From Tetramitus jugosus (lineage: Eukaryota; Heterolobosea; Eutetramitea; Acrasida; Vahlkampfiidae): a stretch of DNA of 64,000 bases. The position numbers and the translations under genes were made by a program. Location of the stretch: contig OW569357.1 in assembly GCA_937625935.1 (NCBI GenBank), forward strand, positions 1-64,000. Direction: 5' to 3'. The notes below the pieces were generated by a model. The model ran no database searches. It saw only the letters and a program-made list of their open reading frames with translations, and was not told the origin of the DNA. Shown here piece after piece: positions 39,822 through 50,080 of this stretch (positions within the stretch are counted from its first letter, which is position 1; each line of letters starts with the position of its first letter).

Positions 39822-40115
39822 TTATTTGAGTTTGTTTGCTGCCAGCTGATCTTTCCTCGTGGCGTCATGCAATATATCAACGTCGATATCTTGTACCGGG
39901 AGTTGAATATAACGCACAGTAGAACCACGAATGAAACAGTTTTTCATGCAACCCAAGTAAGGGTGCTTTTCTGGTTCAGTCACTTTGACAGAGTTTAGTT
40001 TAATGTTCAAGTATTGATCAACAGAGTGGAGAGTTCCTCTCAACGACACATCATTCTTCAACTCGACAACAACTTCCTTATCGACCAGTGTTTTGAAGAA
40101 ACTATAGAACAGCAT
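39822..40115 (-). CDS. LSM2: U6 snRNA-associated Sm-like protein LSM2
   Basis: 97 residues, full length. The start MLFYSFFKTLVDKEVVVEL is nearly identical to LSM2 from yeast to human, followed by NDVSLRGTLHSVDQYLN (Sm1) and FIRGSTVRYIQLP (Sm2), with the DATRKD tail. LSM2 is part of the Lsm2-8 ring on U6 snRNA and the Lsm1-7 ring in mRNA decay. It is convergent with the ATPase gene and its 5' end faces the sirtuin gene, 220 bp away. Confidence 0.96.
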   Translation of the reverse strand: MLFYSFFKTLVDKEVVVELKNDVSLRGTLHSVDQYLNIKLNSVKVTEPEKHPYLGCMKNCFIRGSTVRYIQLPVQDIDVDILHDATRKDQLAANKLK

Positions 40116-40335
40116 TGTGATTACAGAGTTTTTGCTTTGCCGTTTGGCGCCAAATCACGAATGATTGAACTTCAACCAAAAAATGCCGACTTCATTCTCA
40201 AATACACCGAACTTGTGATGGACATGTTCAGCTCAAGTTCAACACGAGAGAAATATAAAAAGAAAAGCCATTCCCAGATTTTGTTATAACATAACACATA
40301 CGACATACTCCACAAACACTAACAAGTACATAACA

Positions 40336-42153
40336 ATGGATCATCTCTTTGCCAACATTACCCAAAGAAGGGTTACGATCATTGAAAACAGACAAAACAG
40401 CAGTGATGCGGCTGATGATCATTCTCAGATGTTTATTGTCGCGGGAGATGAAGATTCTTCATCTGTTAACACTCCTCATACTGTCATTCTGAGAGATAAC
40501 AAAAATTGTAAAATACTCCTTCCAAGGCATCGCAAGTTCTCGCGTGTTCAAGTTCTCAACTGTCAGAACTGCCAGATTGTAATCGACGGTCCAATCATGA
40601 CAGCCACTCTGGAGATTATTGACTGTGAGAGTAATGAGATTCATATCAATGGAACCAATGCGGATATTGGTATCGTTACGTTGGACAATGCTCGACTCAA
40701 CAAGTTAGTGTTGGGACATGATCAGAGCCCTCCACTGGCCATTCAATTCTTGAGTTGCTTCCAGTCATTTGACAACTCTGTTCAAGTAAGATTGTTCAAC
40801 GATCAGATGTTCCATTTGAGAACAAGGAACGATGTGTTGGAAGCAGAGAGCACTCAAGATGCTGAGAATGGAGAAAATAGCTACGTCTCACAAACATCGA
40901 TCCAATACATTTCTCGCTTCTTTAACCATGGAGAACTGAGAACGGAGAGAGCTGTGAGAGAGGGATGTGGTTACGTCACCACTGACCGAGAGAAGAAGAT
41001 CAACGAAGAGAAACAGCGAAGATTAGAGGAAGGAATGGAACGATTGATTGCACAGAGCCTTGGTTTCAGTAATCACAACAGCAGCAAACCAAAGACTGCA
41101 CCTCGAATTCAACCAAAGCCTCGACCTACCACCACTGGTCAACTGTTGGCCACATCATCCTCTCGTCGCAGTGACCATGGTTCCTTGTTGCAACAAGTTT
41201 CAGGTTTTAATCGTCAAAATTTGAAGCCAACAGAGACCGTTGTGACTCAAGTCACAGATTTGGGTCTAGATGATCAACCTGTAATGATCGAGAAGTCTGA
41301 TGCACCAAAGGAGATTTTCGATTCAGAAGAGTTGGTGAGAGAATGTGCCAAATCTGTCGCTCAAAAGTTGAAGCAAGCACAGCATGCTTGTGTGTACACG
41401 GGAGCTGGCATTTCAACCTCTGCTCGCATTCCAGATTACAGAGGGCCACAGGGAATTTGGACATTGAGAGATCAAGGTCGTTTGCATGAGGCCAAAACAA
41501 TCGACATTGAACAAGCATATCCAACTTATAGTCACTATGCATTGACATTGTTGTTGCAGAAGGGGTACATCAAGCGTATCATTTCGACCAATGTGGATGG
41601 TCTTCATCGAAGATCTGGTTGTGGTCAAGAGAATCTCTCAGAGCTCCATGGTAATAGTTACAGAGAAGTGTGTGCCACTTGTAGAAAGGAATATTTGCGA
41701 GGCTATGATGTGTGTAAAACCGTGTCTGATTACATGAGCCACGTCACTGGCAGAGTATGCAGCTGTGGAGGTCAATTGAAGGACACAATTATCCACTTTA
41801 CCGAGTCATTGTCAGATAATGAGTTGAATCCTGCCATCGAACATGCTCGAAAGTCTGACATGTCTTTGGTGCTTGGTACATCGATGCAAGTGAGACCAGC
41901 CTGTGCACTCCCAACATTGAACCCAAAATCTCAACTGGTGATTGTTAACTTGATGACAACTCCATATGATAGCAAAGCTGAGTTAGTTGTCCATGCGAAA
42001 ACAGATTCCTTCATGGAGCTTGTTATGAGGGAGTTGGGATTTCATGACGAAGTTGATATGTCTTATGACGAACTGCAGGTTGTGAGATCTAATGAACCTT
42101 CTCAAATAATTGACACGGATCCTAATAAGACATCCTGGTTGTACCAGAAGTAA
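40336..42153 (+). CDS. Beta-helix (C-CAP/CARP-like)-sirtuin fusion
   Basis: 605 residues. Residues about 48-135 look like a C-CAP/CARP right-handed beta-helix (VILRDNKNCKILLPRH, VQVLNCQNCQIVIDGPIMTA, IHINGTNADIGIVTLDNA), as in cyclase-associated protein and tubulin cofactor C. A linker of about 170 residues follows, then a class IV (SIRT6/7-like) sirtuin: YTGAGISTSARIPDYRGPQG, STNVDGLHRRSG, catalytic His438 in SELHGN, zinc Cys pairs CATC and CSC, and LGTSMQVRPACALP. It should be an NAD+-dependent deacylase. The residue after HF in the HFGE-type motif is Thr (HFTE). I know of no sirtuin with this N-terminal module, so the fusion is the notable point. Confidence 0.85.
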   Translation: MDHLFANITQRRVTIIENRQNSSDAADDHSQMFIVAGDEDSSSVNTPHTVILRDNKNCKILLPRHRKFSRVQVLNCQNCQIVIDGPIMTATLEIIDCESNEIHINGTNADIGIVTLDNARLNKLVLGHDQSPPLAIQFLSCFQSFDNSVQVRLFNDQMFHLRTRNDVLEAESTQDAENGENSYVSQTSIQYISRFFNHGELRTERAVREGCGYVTTDREKKINEEKQRRLEEGMERLIAQSLGFSNHNSSKPKTAPRIQPKPRPTTTGQLLATSSSRRSDHGSLLQQVSGFNRQNLKPTETVVTQVTDLGLDDQPVMIEKSDAPKEIFDSEELVRECAKSVAQKLKQAQHACVYTGAGISTSARIPDYRGPQGIWTLRDQGRLHEAKTIDIEQAYPTYSHYALTLLLQKGYIKRIISTNVDGLHRRSGCGQENLSELHGNSYREVCATCRKEYLRGYDVCKTVSDYMSHVTGRVCSCGGQLKDTIIHFTESLSDNELNPAIEHARKSDMSLVLGTSMQVRPACALPTLNPKSQLVIVNLMTTPYDSKAELVVHAKTDSFMELVMRELGFHDEVDMSYDELQVVRSNEPSQIIDTDPNKTSWLYQK

Positions 42154-42195
42154 AGCCAATATGTACAAATACACGAAACCTTTTATCAATGATCA

Positions 42196-44925
42196 CTATT
42201 CTGCAAAAACAACTTCCAGGTTCGTCTTATTTCTAATTGCTCTGAATCCTCCAAACACTGCACAGACGTACGGTATCCGTTCCATTATCAACAATTTTTC
42301 TATTCGCTTACAGAATGGACTGTACTCATCGGATTCGTCAATCAATACGATCGGTAGACCCACCTTATATTTAAGCTTTGAGAAGAACAGCTCTTCGTTG
42401 AAAAGGTCCATTTCATTGTGCTGTTCTGCGTTCTCAGGAAGCTTGTCTCTGCTGATCGTTAATTCTTGATCTGCAAATAAGAAAATTGACGTTCCAATGT
42501 GCAAATGGCACTTTTTGTACATATTGAGTGGTCTGATGTCCAGCACTACCGCAAGCTTTGCATATGTTTTCTCAAAATCCTGAGCACATATTCTTGCTGT
42601 GATGTATGATCTGTACTCAGATATCGTAATTTTTTCTTCTTTGCGAGCCAGGTGAGTTTGAGAGTTATCTGAAACAAAAGGCATTTCAATGAAACTCTTG
42701 GGTGTCTTCTCAGATATGGTTCTTGCTTCACTCACGGCCTTCCTGATATCCAAGTTTTGCAAATTTTGAAATTGGACCATTGCAGTGTTAAAATCGCAGT
42801 GAAGAAGCTCTGATTTGAGTTGCCGAATCATGGCAACGGCAATAAATAATATCATTTCCGGAGAACTGACAAGTATTACATCCCACAACAGCAATATTTT
42901 TTCCATTGGCAAAACGTGGGCATAACACGTAAGCAACCAAGAAATGGCATATAATTCAGGATCGAAGCCCAAAAGTTCCAAGTGTCCTCCAATCTCAGAG
43001 TCTATCCAATTAACTAATTTTCCTAGGATTGTAAGATCGCGTTGCATTCTACCTTCATGTCCCATATGAACAAAATAACCATCCAAAAACTTGTTGATAA
43101 ACAGATCGAGACAAAATATGGATCTGGCCAGATTGGTAGAATTGTCAACTTGGATGGAGTTTTTAGTTTGAAACACTCCATTCAACACAACAAATACAGC
43201 ACATATGGAATCAATACCCTGCCAATAAACACCACCTTTGAGAAGATTACTCTTGTACTTGTCGAGATGAATACGCACCCAATTATGAAGCACCAGTGAA
43301 ACCGCATCCTTGGCTGCCTGTGTTTTCATTAAGTGATGATACTGATGACACCGAATGATATCAACTTCAATTTGCTTCTCGAGGACTTGGTCTCTGTCAG
43401 CAGTTTTCATCTCCTCTTGAAGTCGTTCCCACTCTTTGACCATAATGTTGAGTGCAGGGCAATCTAGCAAACAGCTCCATATTTCAGCTCGCAAAGTAGG
43501 TGGTATGTTCTCTTTGGCTAACTTGAATATTTCAATTTTGCTTGCAGGATAGTTCATAATGTGCTGACGGAAAACACGAATCTTAGCAACTTGATAGTTC
43601 AGTGTATTCTCCTGTGTGTTCGGAAACAATTTACGAATGTAATCTGGTTGTTCAGCAGCACTCCTGCGAGTCAAACCTCGAAGAGTCTTCAAGTTCGAAT
43701 ATCGAGTTATTTCCTCTTTCGGTTGGATAGTTTCAACAGAGCTCGTTGATTTTTGTAATAAGTTACTCGGTATTAACACCTGTTTCATGTGTACGGCAGG
43801 AAAGTATATTTCTTTGCTTTGTAAATCACTGATGGATGCCATACTAAACACATTCGGTTCAATCATGAAAAATTTCTTCGCAAACAAACAAAACTCTTCT
43901 CGGTTACTAATAAATTGTCTCATGGCAGATAAATCTTCATGCTTTCTCTGTTTTAGATTCGGAGGGTTCATACTCTCATCAGATTCTACACATTTTAGAT
44001 GTGGCACTCGAACATACTTGAAATCTAAATAGGCGGAGCGAATCGGCGCTACTGTATCAAAAAACGAAAACGATTCATACACGATCCTCGAGTCCGTAAT
44101 TTCAAACTGTACACACGCTGTTAATATCTCAATAATTGATGGATCCAATCTTTGAATTCGAGTGAGCTGTTGCGATGAATACTGCGGTGTTTGGCCTTGA
44201 TTGTCGACATTGGGCACAAATATCAGAGGTTTCGGACCACATATATACTGCAGCAAAATCTTACCCATCACAGCAAAGTCAGACGCAGGACAAACAGAGT
44301 CATGTCCATGCATTTGACGAATCATGTTACAATAATGCAAAAAGGCAAAATCACCAATCTTCAAGTTCGTATTGGTCTCCGTGTCCAAATAAATATTTTT
44401 TGCACTGAAAAGCTTTCCCAAATAAATTCCATGCATATGAAGCACATGCAGCGCATTCAACGCTTGCGAACACACTTGATACACACGCGCATCACTCACA
44501 CGCTTCCCAGTCTTTCTCCAATGAATCATTTCATCATAAAATGTTGATTTTTGCTGTGCAGTGCACAAATAGTGCACATTAATGTCGTTTTGTGAGGGAA
44601 TGAGACCTACACAGGGACACAAGCTCTCATGTCTCAAATCCTTGAAGCATTCATTCCATTTTTTCTCAAACAGTTCCTTGTGTTGTGTCAGCTGAATGCA
44701 CCGTATGCTCAGACACGTGTTGGATAGCTTTGGTCTCTTTGTAGTCGACGATGCAACTTGTTGTTGAGGTGATAGGGAACCTCCAACAGCAGTGGTAGGA
44801 GTATTTGGAGTCGAGGGTTTCTGAGACAAGGGATCAGAAGTAGTAGTACTACTGCTGCTTGGACTGTTGACAACAGATAGAACAGATGGTGTTCTCTTTC
44901 GGCCACTTGTGGATGCTGTGATCAT
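42196..44925 (-). CDS. TBCK: TBCK-like kinase-TBC-rhodanese protein
   Basis: 909 residues. Ser/Thr-rich start, a kinase-like domain (about 30-300; HVLHMHGIYLGKLFSAKNIY replaces the usual HRDLKPxN loop, so probably a pseudokinase), a TBC Rab-GAP domain (about 430-690) and a rhodanese-like C-terminus (about 775-905). The TBC catalytic fingers are present: VDIIRCHQYH gives the arginine finger and YWQG the glutamine finger. The three-domain order is specific to TBCK. The family acts in Rab control and endo-lysosomal/mTOR signalling in animals. The rhodanese loop lacks an obvious active Cys (CAVFGGF), as in relatives. The stop is 42 bp from the convergent sirtuin stop. Confidence 0.88.
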   Translation of the reverse strand: MITASTSGRKRTPSVLSVVNSPSSSSTTTSDPLSQKPSTPNTPTTAVGGSLSPQQQVASSTTKRPKLSNTCLSIRCIQLTQHKELFEKKWNECFKDLRHESLCPCVGLIPSQNDINVHYLCTAQQKSTFYDEMIHWRKTGKRVSDARVYQVCSQALNALHVLHMHGIYLGKLFSAKNIYLDTETNTNLKIGDFAFLHYCNMIRQMHGHDSVCPASDFAVMGKILLQYICGPKPLIFVPNVDNQGQTPQYSSQQLTRIQRLDPSIIEILTACVQFEITDSRIVYESFSFFDTVAPIRSAYLDFKYVRVPHLKCVESDESMNPPNLKQRKHEDLSAMRQFISNREEFCLFAKKFFMIEPNVFSMASISDLQSKEIYFPAVHMKQVLIPSNLLQKSTSSVETIQPKEEITRYSNLKTLRGLTRRSAAEQPDYIRKLFPNTQENTLNYQVAKIRVFRQHIMNYPASKIEIFKLAKENIPPTLRAEIWSCLLDCPALNIMVKEWERLQEEMKTADRDQVLEKQIEVDIIRCHQYHHLMKTQAAKDAVSLVLHNWVRIHLDKYKSNLLKGGVYWQGIDSICAVFVVLNGVFQTKNSIQVDNSTNLARSIFCLDLFINKFLDGYFVHMGHEGRMQRDLTILGKLVNWIDSEIGGHLELLGFDPELYAISWLLTCYAHVLPMEKILLLWDVILVSSPEMILFIAVAMIRQLKSELLHCDFNTAMVQFQNLQNLDIRKAVSEARTISEKTPKSFIEMPFVSDNSQTHLARKEEKITISEYRSYITARICAQDFEKTYAKLAVVLDIRPLNMYKKCHLHIGTSIFLFADQELTISRDKLPENAEQHNEMDLFNEELFFSKLKYKVGLPIVLIDESDEYSPFCKRIEKLLIMERIPYVCAVFGGFRAIRNKTNLEVVFAE

Positions 44926-45392
44926 GTTCGTATGTCATGCACCAACGTCGAGCCCACAAGGTGTTGTTGTTTGTTCGCTGTCTGTTTTTTCTTTTTGATT
45001 TTTTTTTGAGGGCCCACATTGAAACGTGGCGCCAAGTAGAAATTACGTTCAAGTCAATAGTAAGAGTGGTTCATCGGTTAATAACATCGAAAAGTGTCTC
45101 GTATCACGCTATACCGTGTTTGCCCATCGATAATCGGCAAGGTGAATGAATGGTACGCAGATACAGAGTATAGCCATATTGAAATCTCAAACTACAAAGC
45201 TGTCTACCAATTCGAACGGTCTGCCATGTAGTGCAAGTTTCAGAAATTCTTGGAATTTGTTTTCTTTTGTCCGAACAGAGGGGTATCGAATACAATTGCC
45301 GCCCAAACTCCAGCGAAAATGTGTATTACGGTTGAATTGTTTTGTGATCTATCGTATTCAGAAAACAAAGGAAATTTCTCAAACTGTGAAAG
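44926..45392. promoter_or_regulatory. Divergent promoter region
   Basis: 467 bp between TBCK (minus) and the coiled-coil gene (plus). A T-run with GGGCCC lies near 44990-45016. The partial palindrome TGCCCATCGATAATCGGCA is at 45120-45138. No RNA gene or ORF of interest is seen. Confidence 0.4.
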
Positions 45393-47832
45393 ATGTCAAT
45401 AGCATATGAAAACGTCAAGGATACCATTGTGTCTTCAGCAGAGAAGCTACTCAAGGAACAAGTATCTTCTAACGCCTTGTCTAGCGTGGTGGTATGTGCA
45501 TGATACAAAAACAAAATCTCATTCTTATCAATCATTTACTAACTATCATCACTTCCTCATCACTAGGACAACAAATTGAAGCACTATGAGAAAAAGAAGC
45601 TCCATCTGGATTCCAAAGCTAAGCAGCTTTGTGAGTCCATTGATAGAGAAAAGATCAATGTTTGTCGATTGTGGGACCAAATCAAAGACTTGAGCAGAAA
45701 ATCCAGTTTCATTAGCACAAGGCACTCTGTGCTCAAGAGTCAGACACAGAAGCTATCAGAAAGAGAGAATATTGACTTTGAAACCTTTGAGGTGTTAAAA
45801 ACGGAAAGAGCTCAGTTGTATCATAGATTTAAGGAAACTTATGAGCAATACAATATTCTCCAAAGTCAAATCTTAGAGTTTGAACACAAGAAATTACTCT
45901 GTATGATAGATATTGTTTCATTCAGTTCTAGATAGATATCCGTACTGCTTACACATTCATATCTGCTCATAGCTAAATCGAACCAAAGCTCTACAAAAGA
46001 AGAGCTGGAAGAGAAGAGATCCTTTCGAGCTCAATTATCTCAAGAACTGCAAAGTCTCGCTGACCTCTTAACAACAAACAGAGCAGAGATCAAGACTATC
46101 GAGGAAGATATGGATCGAGTCCAAGCGGCAAAAAGAATCCAAGAAGGTGACAAGAGACTGATTGAAGAGGAACTTGAAACAAAGGTGAAAGTGCTTGAAG
46201 TTGAAGGTGAGAGATTGGCAAGTTCTGCCCAGAATTGTACAATGGAAAGGAAAGAAGTTGCTCTTACCGATCAAAGAACAGTAAGTATTGTGAGAACAGT
46301 GAATATGAAACCTGATTTCTAATCATGTCGATTTTGGTTTCCTTTTATGCCCAGAAACACTCAATCGAAGATCTAGTGAAGCGAATGAAGTCTTCATTTC
46401 TCGAGATAACTGAGAGTCTTGCAGCTAAACTGGAATGCACAACAACGGACTATTCGAAGTTGGAGGAACAGAAAACCCTGATTGAGAACGAAAAAGATGA
46501 AATAATGTAAGTAACAGAACTACTTTAGTGAAAACAAATTGCAACATTAACATTGTCCATAGGATCAAGTATACAACTGTCACAAAGAGCTTAGAAGAGG
46601 AAACTGAAAATATTCAAAGAGAAAGTGCTCTCCAGATTCAGATGAAAGAAGAGATCCAAATAGCAAACTCCGCTCTCGACGGACTCAGAGGTCAAATTAA
46701 AGAGTTAGCACAACAGAAGGAAATTGAAAATTCAACAAACAAGAACTTAAGAGAGTCTAATGAATCGAATCTTGAAGCAGCAAAGTTGTTGATAAACCCA
46801 TTGAGAGAGGCTACTTCGAACCGAAAATTAGAAATTGAAAAGTTAAAGGATCATCTTAGCAGAGAAACCAAAGAAGTAGAACAGCTAAAGCGTCAAGAAG
46901 TGACAACACAAGAGAATATTCAAGAGTTGGAACTAATCGTAGGTGCAAAGAGGAAAGCTTTAACTGTCAATGACATCAAGGCTAGCTATCCCGAAGACCT
47001 GGAGATTGAGCAGATAGAACAACTCATACGGGAGTGTCACTCGCTCACCGAGAACGCTAAGTTAGAGATCATGAATCTTCAACAAGAATGCGCGGCTATC
47101 AACGAAAGTAATGGAAAAGAAATAGAAGTTATGGAGTTAAAGCGGATGAAAAATCTTGAGGTGCTAAAAGAACAATACGAAAAGAAAAGGCAAACAGATA
47201 TCTCCATTATACGCTCGGATTATTATTCTTCTATAGAGGAAGCTCGATTGAAATGTTCTCAAGCCATCGAAAAAGATCGATTGGAATCCGAACAGTACAT
47301 TCAATCGCTCGAAACAAAGTTCGAAAGTTTAAAGAAACAACAACTCATGGCTGAAGAATTAAACCAAGAAAAGAACATCAAAGCCATTGATGTTGAACCA
47401 ATCCCAAAAGGCAGTGATTCCCAGTTGTTTGACGAAGATTGGCTCGAAGACGAGGATCTATTCTCCTCGCTTCCAGGAAGTTCCCAACTATCAGTAAAAC
47501 CTAGAGGAGCTCAACCTAAAACTACTCCACCCAAACCGCCAAAGACTCCAACCAAGGCTCCAATTGCTTCTCGAAAGACCAAAATCCGAAAAGATACAAC
47601 ACCCGACAATACACCAATAGATACGAAAAAGAAAAGCCGAGATTCGAAGAAAGCATCAACAAACAAACGAGAATCAAAAATGGAGAAGAAGGTTACCTCA
47701 TCGGACTCTAAGACGACGAAAAGAACAAATCAAAGCAATAAGAAACAGTCCACCAAGCCAAAGAAGCCCCGCCAAGTGTCAAACATCGAATCGTCCGACG
47801 ATGATTTATCCGTCTTCGATTTCACCGAGTGA
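45393..47832 (+). CDS. Long coiled-coil protein, five exons
   Basis: Exons 45393-45491, 45567-45900, 45973-46280, 46355-46506 and 46563-47832 join in frame to 720 residues; introns are 56-75 bp with GTATGT/GTAAGT-type donors. Residues about 1-560 are almost continuous heptad-like, charged helix (for example KDHLSRETKEVEQLKRQE). After an acidic patch (DEDWLEDEDLF) comes a Pro/Lys/Thr-rich basic tail ending in an acidic SSDDDLSVFDFTE. Layout resembles structural or chromosome-associated coiled-coil proteins, but no family is recognised. It is the most intron-rich gene of the window. Confidence 0.8.
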
Positions 47833-47872
47833 ACTATTAAGGGAAACATGCGCAACCTTTTTGAATTTGCGT

Positions 47873-47897
47873 ATTGAGCTTTTCGCAGAAGCTCAAT
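47873..47897. other. 3' UTR hairpin
   Basis: ATTGAGCTT and AAGCTCAAT form a perfect 9-bp stem around TTCGCAG, extendable by one T-A pair. It starts 40 bp after the stop of the coiled-coil gene and 58 bp before the next ATG. It does not match the histone stem-loop. A role in 3' end formation or mRNA stability is possible. Confidence 0.45.
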
Positions 47898-47955
47898 AAG
47901 CGACAAACGAAAGAGAACAAACAACAAACAACAAAAAAAACAAACAAACACACAA

Positions 47956-48504
47956 ATGGGTTCCTACATTAGTCAGTTATTCACTGAAGAAATTTCCTCG
48001 ACCACAATCACGACCGTCGATGTGGATACAACCAATCGTAAACGGCCTAGCATTACTCTGAACGCAACCACCACATCGATACTACACCCCAGTAATCCTG
48101 TTCGGCGAACGAGTTGCACCATTGAATTATCCATTAACGAACAGGGAACATGTGATTCCATACAAATCACGCAACAACAACAACAGCAACAACCTGAGAC
48201 ACTTGGAGAAACAAACACATTGCCACCACTAGGAGATACCTCATTGAACACGTTTACCTATGTGAGTCGAAGGAAGCCCATTGAAGTCTTTTCTGACCAG
48301 ACAATGGAAGAGTTGCGCACCTACCTCGCACAATACCAATTCCCAATCAAGGACGACTTCAATAACACCACGTGCAGCAGCAGTGACTCTGATGCTCTAA
48401 GCTCTCGTAGTAGTGTCAGCAGCTTGAGTGACCTGTACACGAATCCAACGACACAAGAATATGACTTGGAAATGTTCTGTGGCACACAACAAAACTACTG
48501 CTAG
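47956..48504 (+). CDS. Small Ser/Thr-rich hypothetical protein
   Basis: 182 residues, no family recognised. It starts MGSYIS, which fits an N-myristoylation signal (Gly2, Ser6), so membrane attachment is plausible. It contains a Gln run, a Ser-rich stretch (SSSDSDALSSRSSVSSLSD) and a possible short folded segment (EVFSDQTMEELRTYLAQYQ). It is 123 bp downstream of the coiled-coil gene on the same strand. Confidence 0.6.
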   Translation: MGSYISQLFTEEISSTTITTVDVDTTNRKRPSITLNATTTSILHPSNPVRRTSCTIELSINEQGTCDSIQITQQQQQQQPETLGETNTLPPLGDTSLNTFTYVSRRKPIEVFSDQTMEELRTYLAQYQFPIKDDFNNTTCSSSDSDALSSRSSVSSLSDLYTNPTTQEYDLEMFCGTQQNYC

Positions 48505-48657
48505 AACAAACAACTGAACAATGCTGAGTGAGGTGTATACAATGTTCCCGCGTGCATACACCAAAGCTCAAGACTCTCCTCCAACTAGGCCCTTCAATAT
48601 TGAAATGACAATTTTTGCGTAAATAAAAACAACTAGACGAAACACTATATCTTTACT

Positions 48658-49800
48658 CTACTCGTCAATATTGTTATTCAGGGTGTACTTGAATACACCC
48701 CTGAATACCTCAACTGCAGGTCCCTTCAAATACACGTTGGTGAACGCTTGACTCGCAGAGTCATAATCAAATTCGACAGTCAAGGTACCACCCAACGTAT
48801 GAATTTCGATTGTAAACTTACTCTTGTTTGAATTCACTTCACTTTCGTGTTGCTTGGTGGTCTTTAGCTTGAGTACATGGGCAATAGCACTGGCGATAGC
48901 TCCCGTACCACAAGAATAGGTCTCATCTTCCACACCTCTCTCATAAGTTCTCACAAAGATGGAATCATCAGACTGGACTTGAATAAAATTCACATTTGTT
49001 CCATTCTGGTGCGCATACTGCTCACTGTATCGGATACCAGAACCAATTTGCTTCACATCTACCTTGTAAATGGCAGCTTCCTTGATATCTTTGCTGTTCT
49101 TGTTCGTATTGTCGTCAGAAGGAAGGAAAATACAGTGGTGAGGTGAGCCAGTGTTCAAATACATGACATCTTGCTCCAGTTGCTCCACACTCGTCACATC
49201 ATTCATCTTCAATGACACGAGGTCAATATTTGCTTGATACCCATTGACTTGCACCGACGCTTCATGCACGCCATCAACAGCCGTAAACTGATACCATCGC
49301 GCTCTTTCCTCCCCGCTTCCATCCTCTTCACTTTCATTATTATCCGACTGTAATGGCTTTCGGAACAATCCAAGAGATTTTGCGAAATGAACACAGCAAC
49401 GGCCTCCATTACCACACATGCTTGACTGATTGCCATCAGAATTGTAATAAACCATGTGAAAATTGTTCAAATTCTCAACAACTTGCTTCTCCTTGTTGTC
49501 TTGTTGTTCCGTAGCTTCATCAATGGCTAATGATGATGATGATGGCTGCTGCACAAGAATCAGTCCATCTGCCCCGATTCCAAACCTTCGATGACACATG
49601 AGAGCTACAAGCTTTGTGTTCATCGTGTCAAACGAGTAGCTTTGGTCATCTATCATGATAAAGTCATTTCCTGTTCCATGGTACTTTGTAAAGTGAACCT
49701 CTTTCTCGTCTGTTGGTGTGACTGTCATTTCTTCACACAGAGTCAGTTGGTTCTTGTTTGTGTGGATGTTGTTCACAAAGGTCAACGGACAAAGTGTCAT
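48658..49800 (-). CDS. dapF: Diaminopimelate epimerase
   Basis: 380 residues from 49800, or 356 if the ATG at 49728 is used. Both halves of the DapF fold are visible with the two catalytic cysteines: Cys129 in SMCGNGGRC and Cys297 in YSCGTGAIAS. FTKYHGTGNDFIMID, RRFGIGADGLI and FVRTYERGVEDET are also typical. It is longer than bacterial DapF (about 274 residues) because of inserts rich in Glu/Asp/Ser (about residues 90-105 and 150-160). The enzyme interconverts LL- and meso-diaminopimelate in lysine synthesis. A bacterial or plastid-type origin by transfer is likely. No other pathway gene is in the window. Confidence 0.93.
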   Translation of the reverse strand: MTLCPLTFVNNIHTNKNQLTLCEEMTVTPTDEKEVHFTKYHGTGNDFIMIDDQSYSFDTMNTKLVALMCHRRFGIGADGLILVQQPSSSSLAIDEATEQQDNKEKQVVENLNNFHMVYYNSDGNQSSMCGNGGRCCVHFAKSLGLFRKPLQSDNNESEEDGSGEERARWYQFTAVDGVHEASVQVNGYQANIDLVSLKMNDVTSVEQLEQDVMYLNTGSPHHCIFLPSDDNTNKNSKDIKEAAIYKVDVKQIGSGIRYSEQYAHQNGTNVNFIQVQSDDSIFVRTYERGVEDETYSCGTGAIASAIAHVLKLKTTKQHESEVNSNKSKFTIEIHTLGGTLTVEFDYDSASQAFTNVYLKGPAVEVFRGVFKYTLNNNIDE

Positions 49801-50080
49801 TCATGAACGGAGTAACTCTCGATAAGGTATTTGACTTTCATAAAAATACCAATCGAAGAAGTGGTTGACTATTTTTTGTTTCACACATGTGCAGCAAGAC
49901 AACTCCCTTAGATCTCAAACTCGAATTCCCATTCAATTTAAATTCGGGAGGAATAATATGCAAAATCATAAAAAGTTTTGGGAGCAACAATACAATCATA
50001 CAAGGTTTTGTTTTGCAAAGTACTTATTTGACAATATACCATTGATAACACATAGACGATAAAACTATTTCATAATAGAT

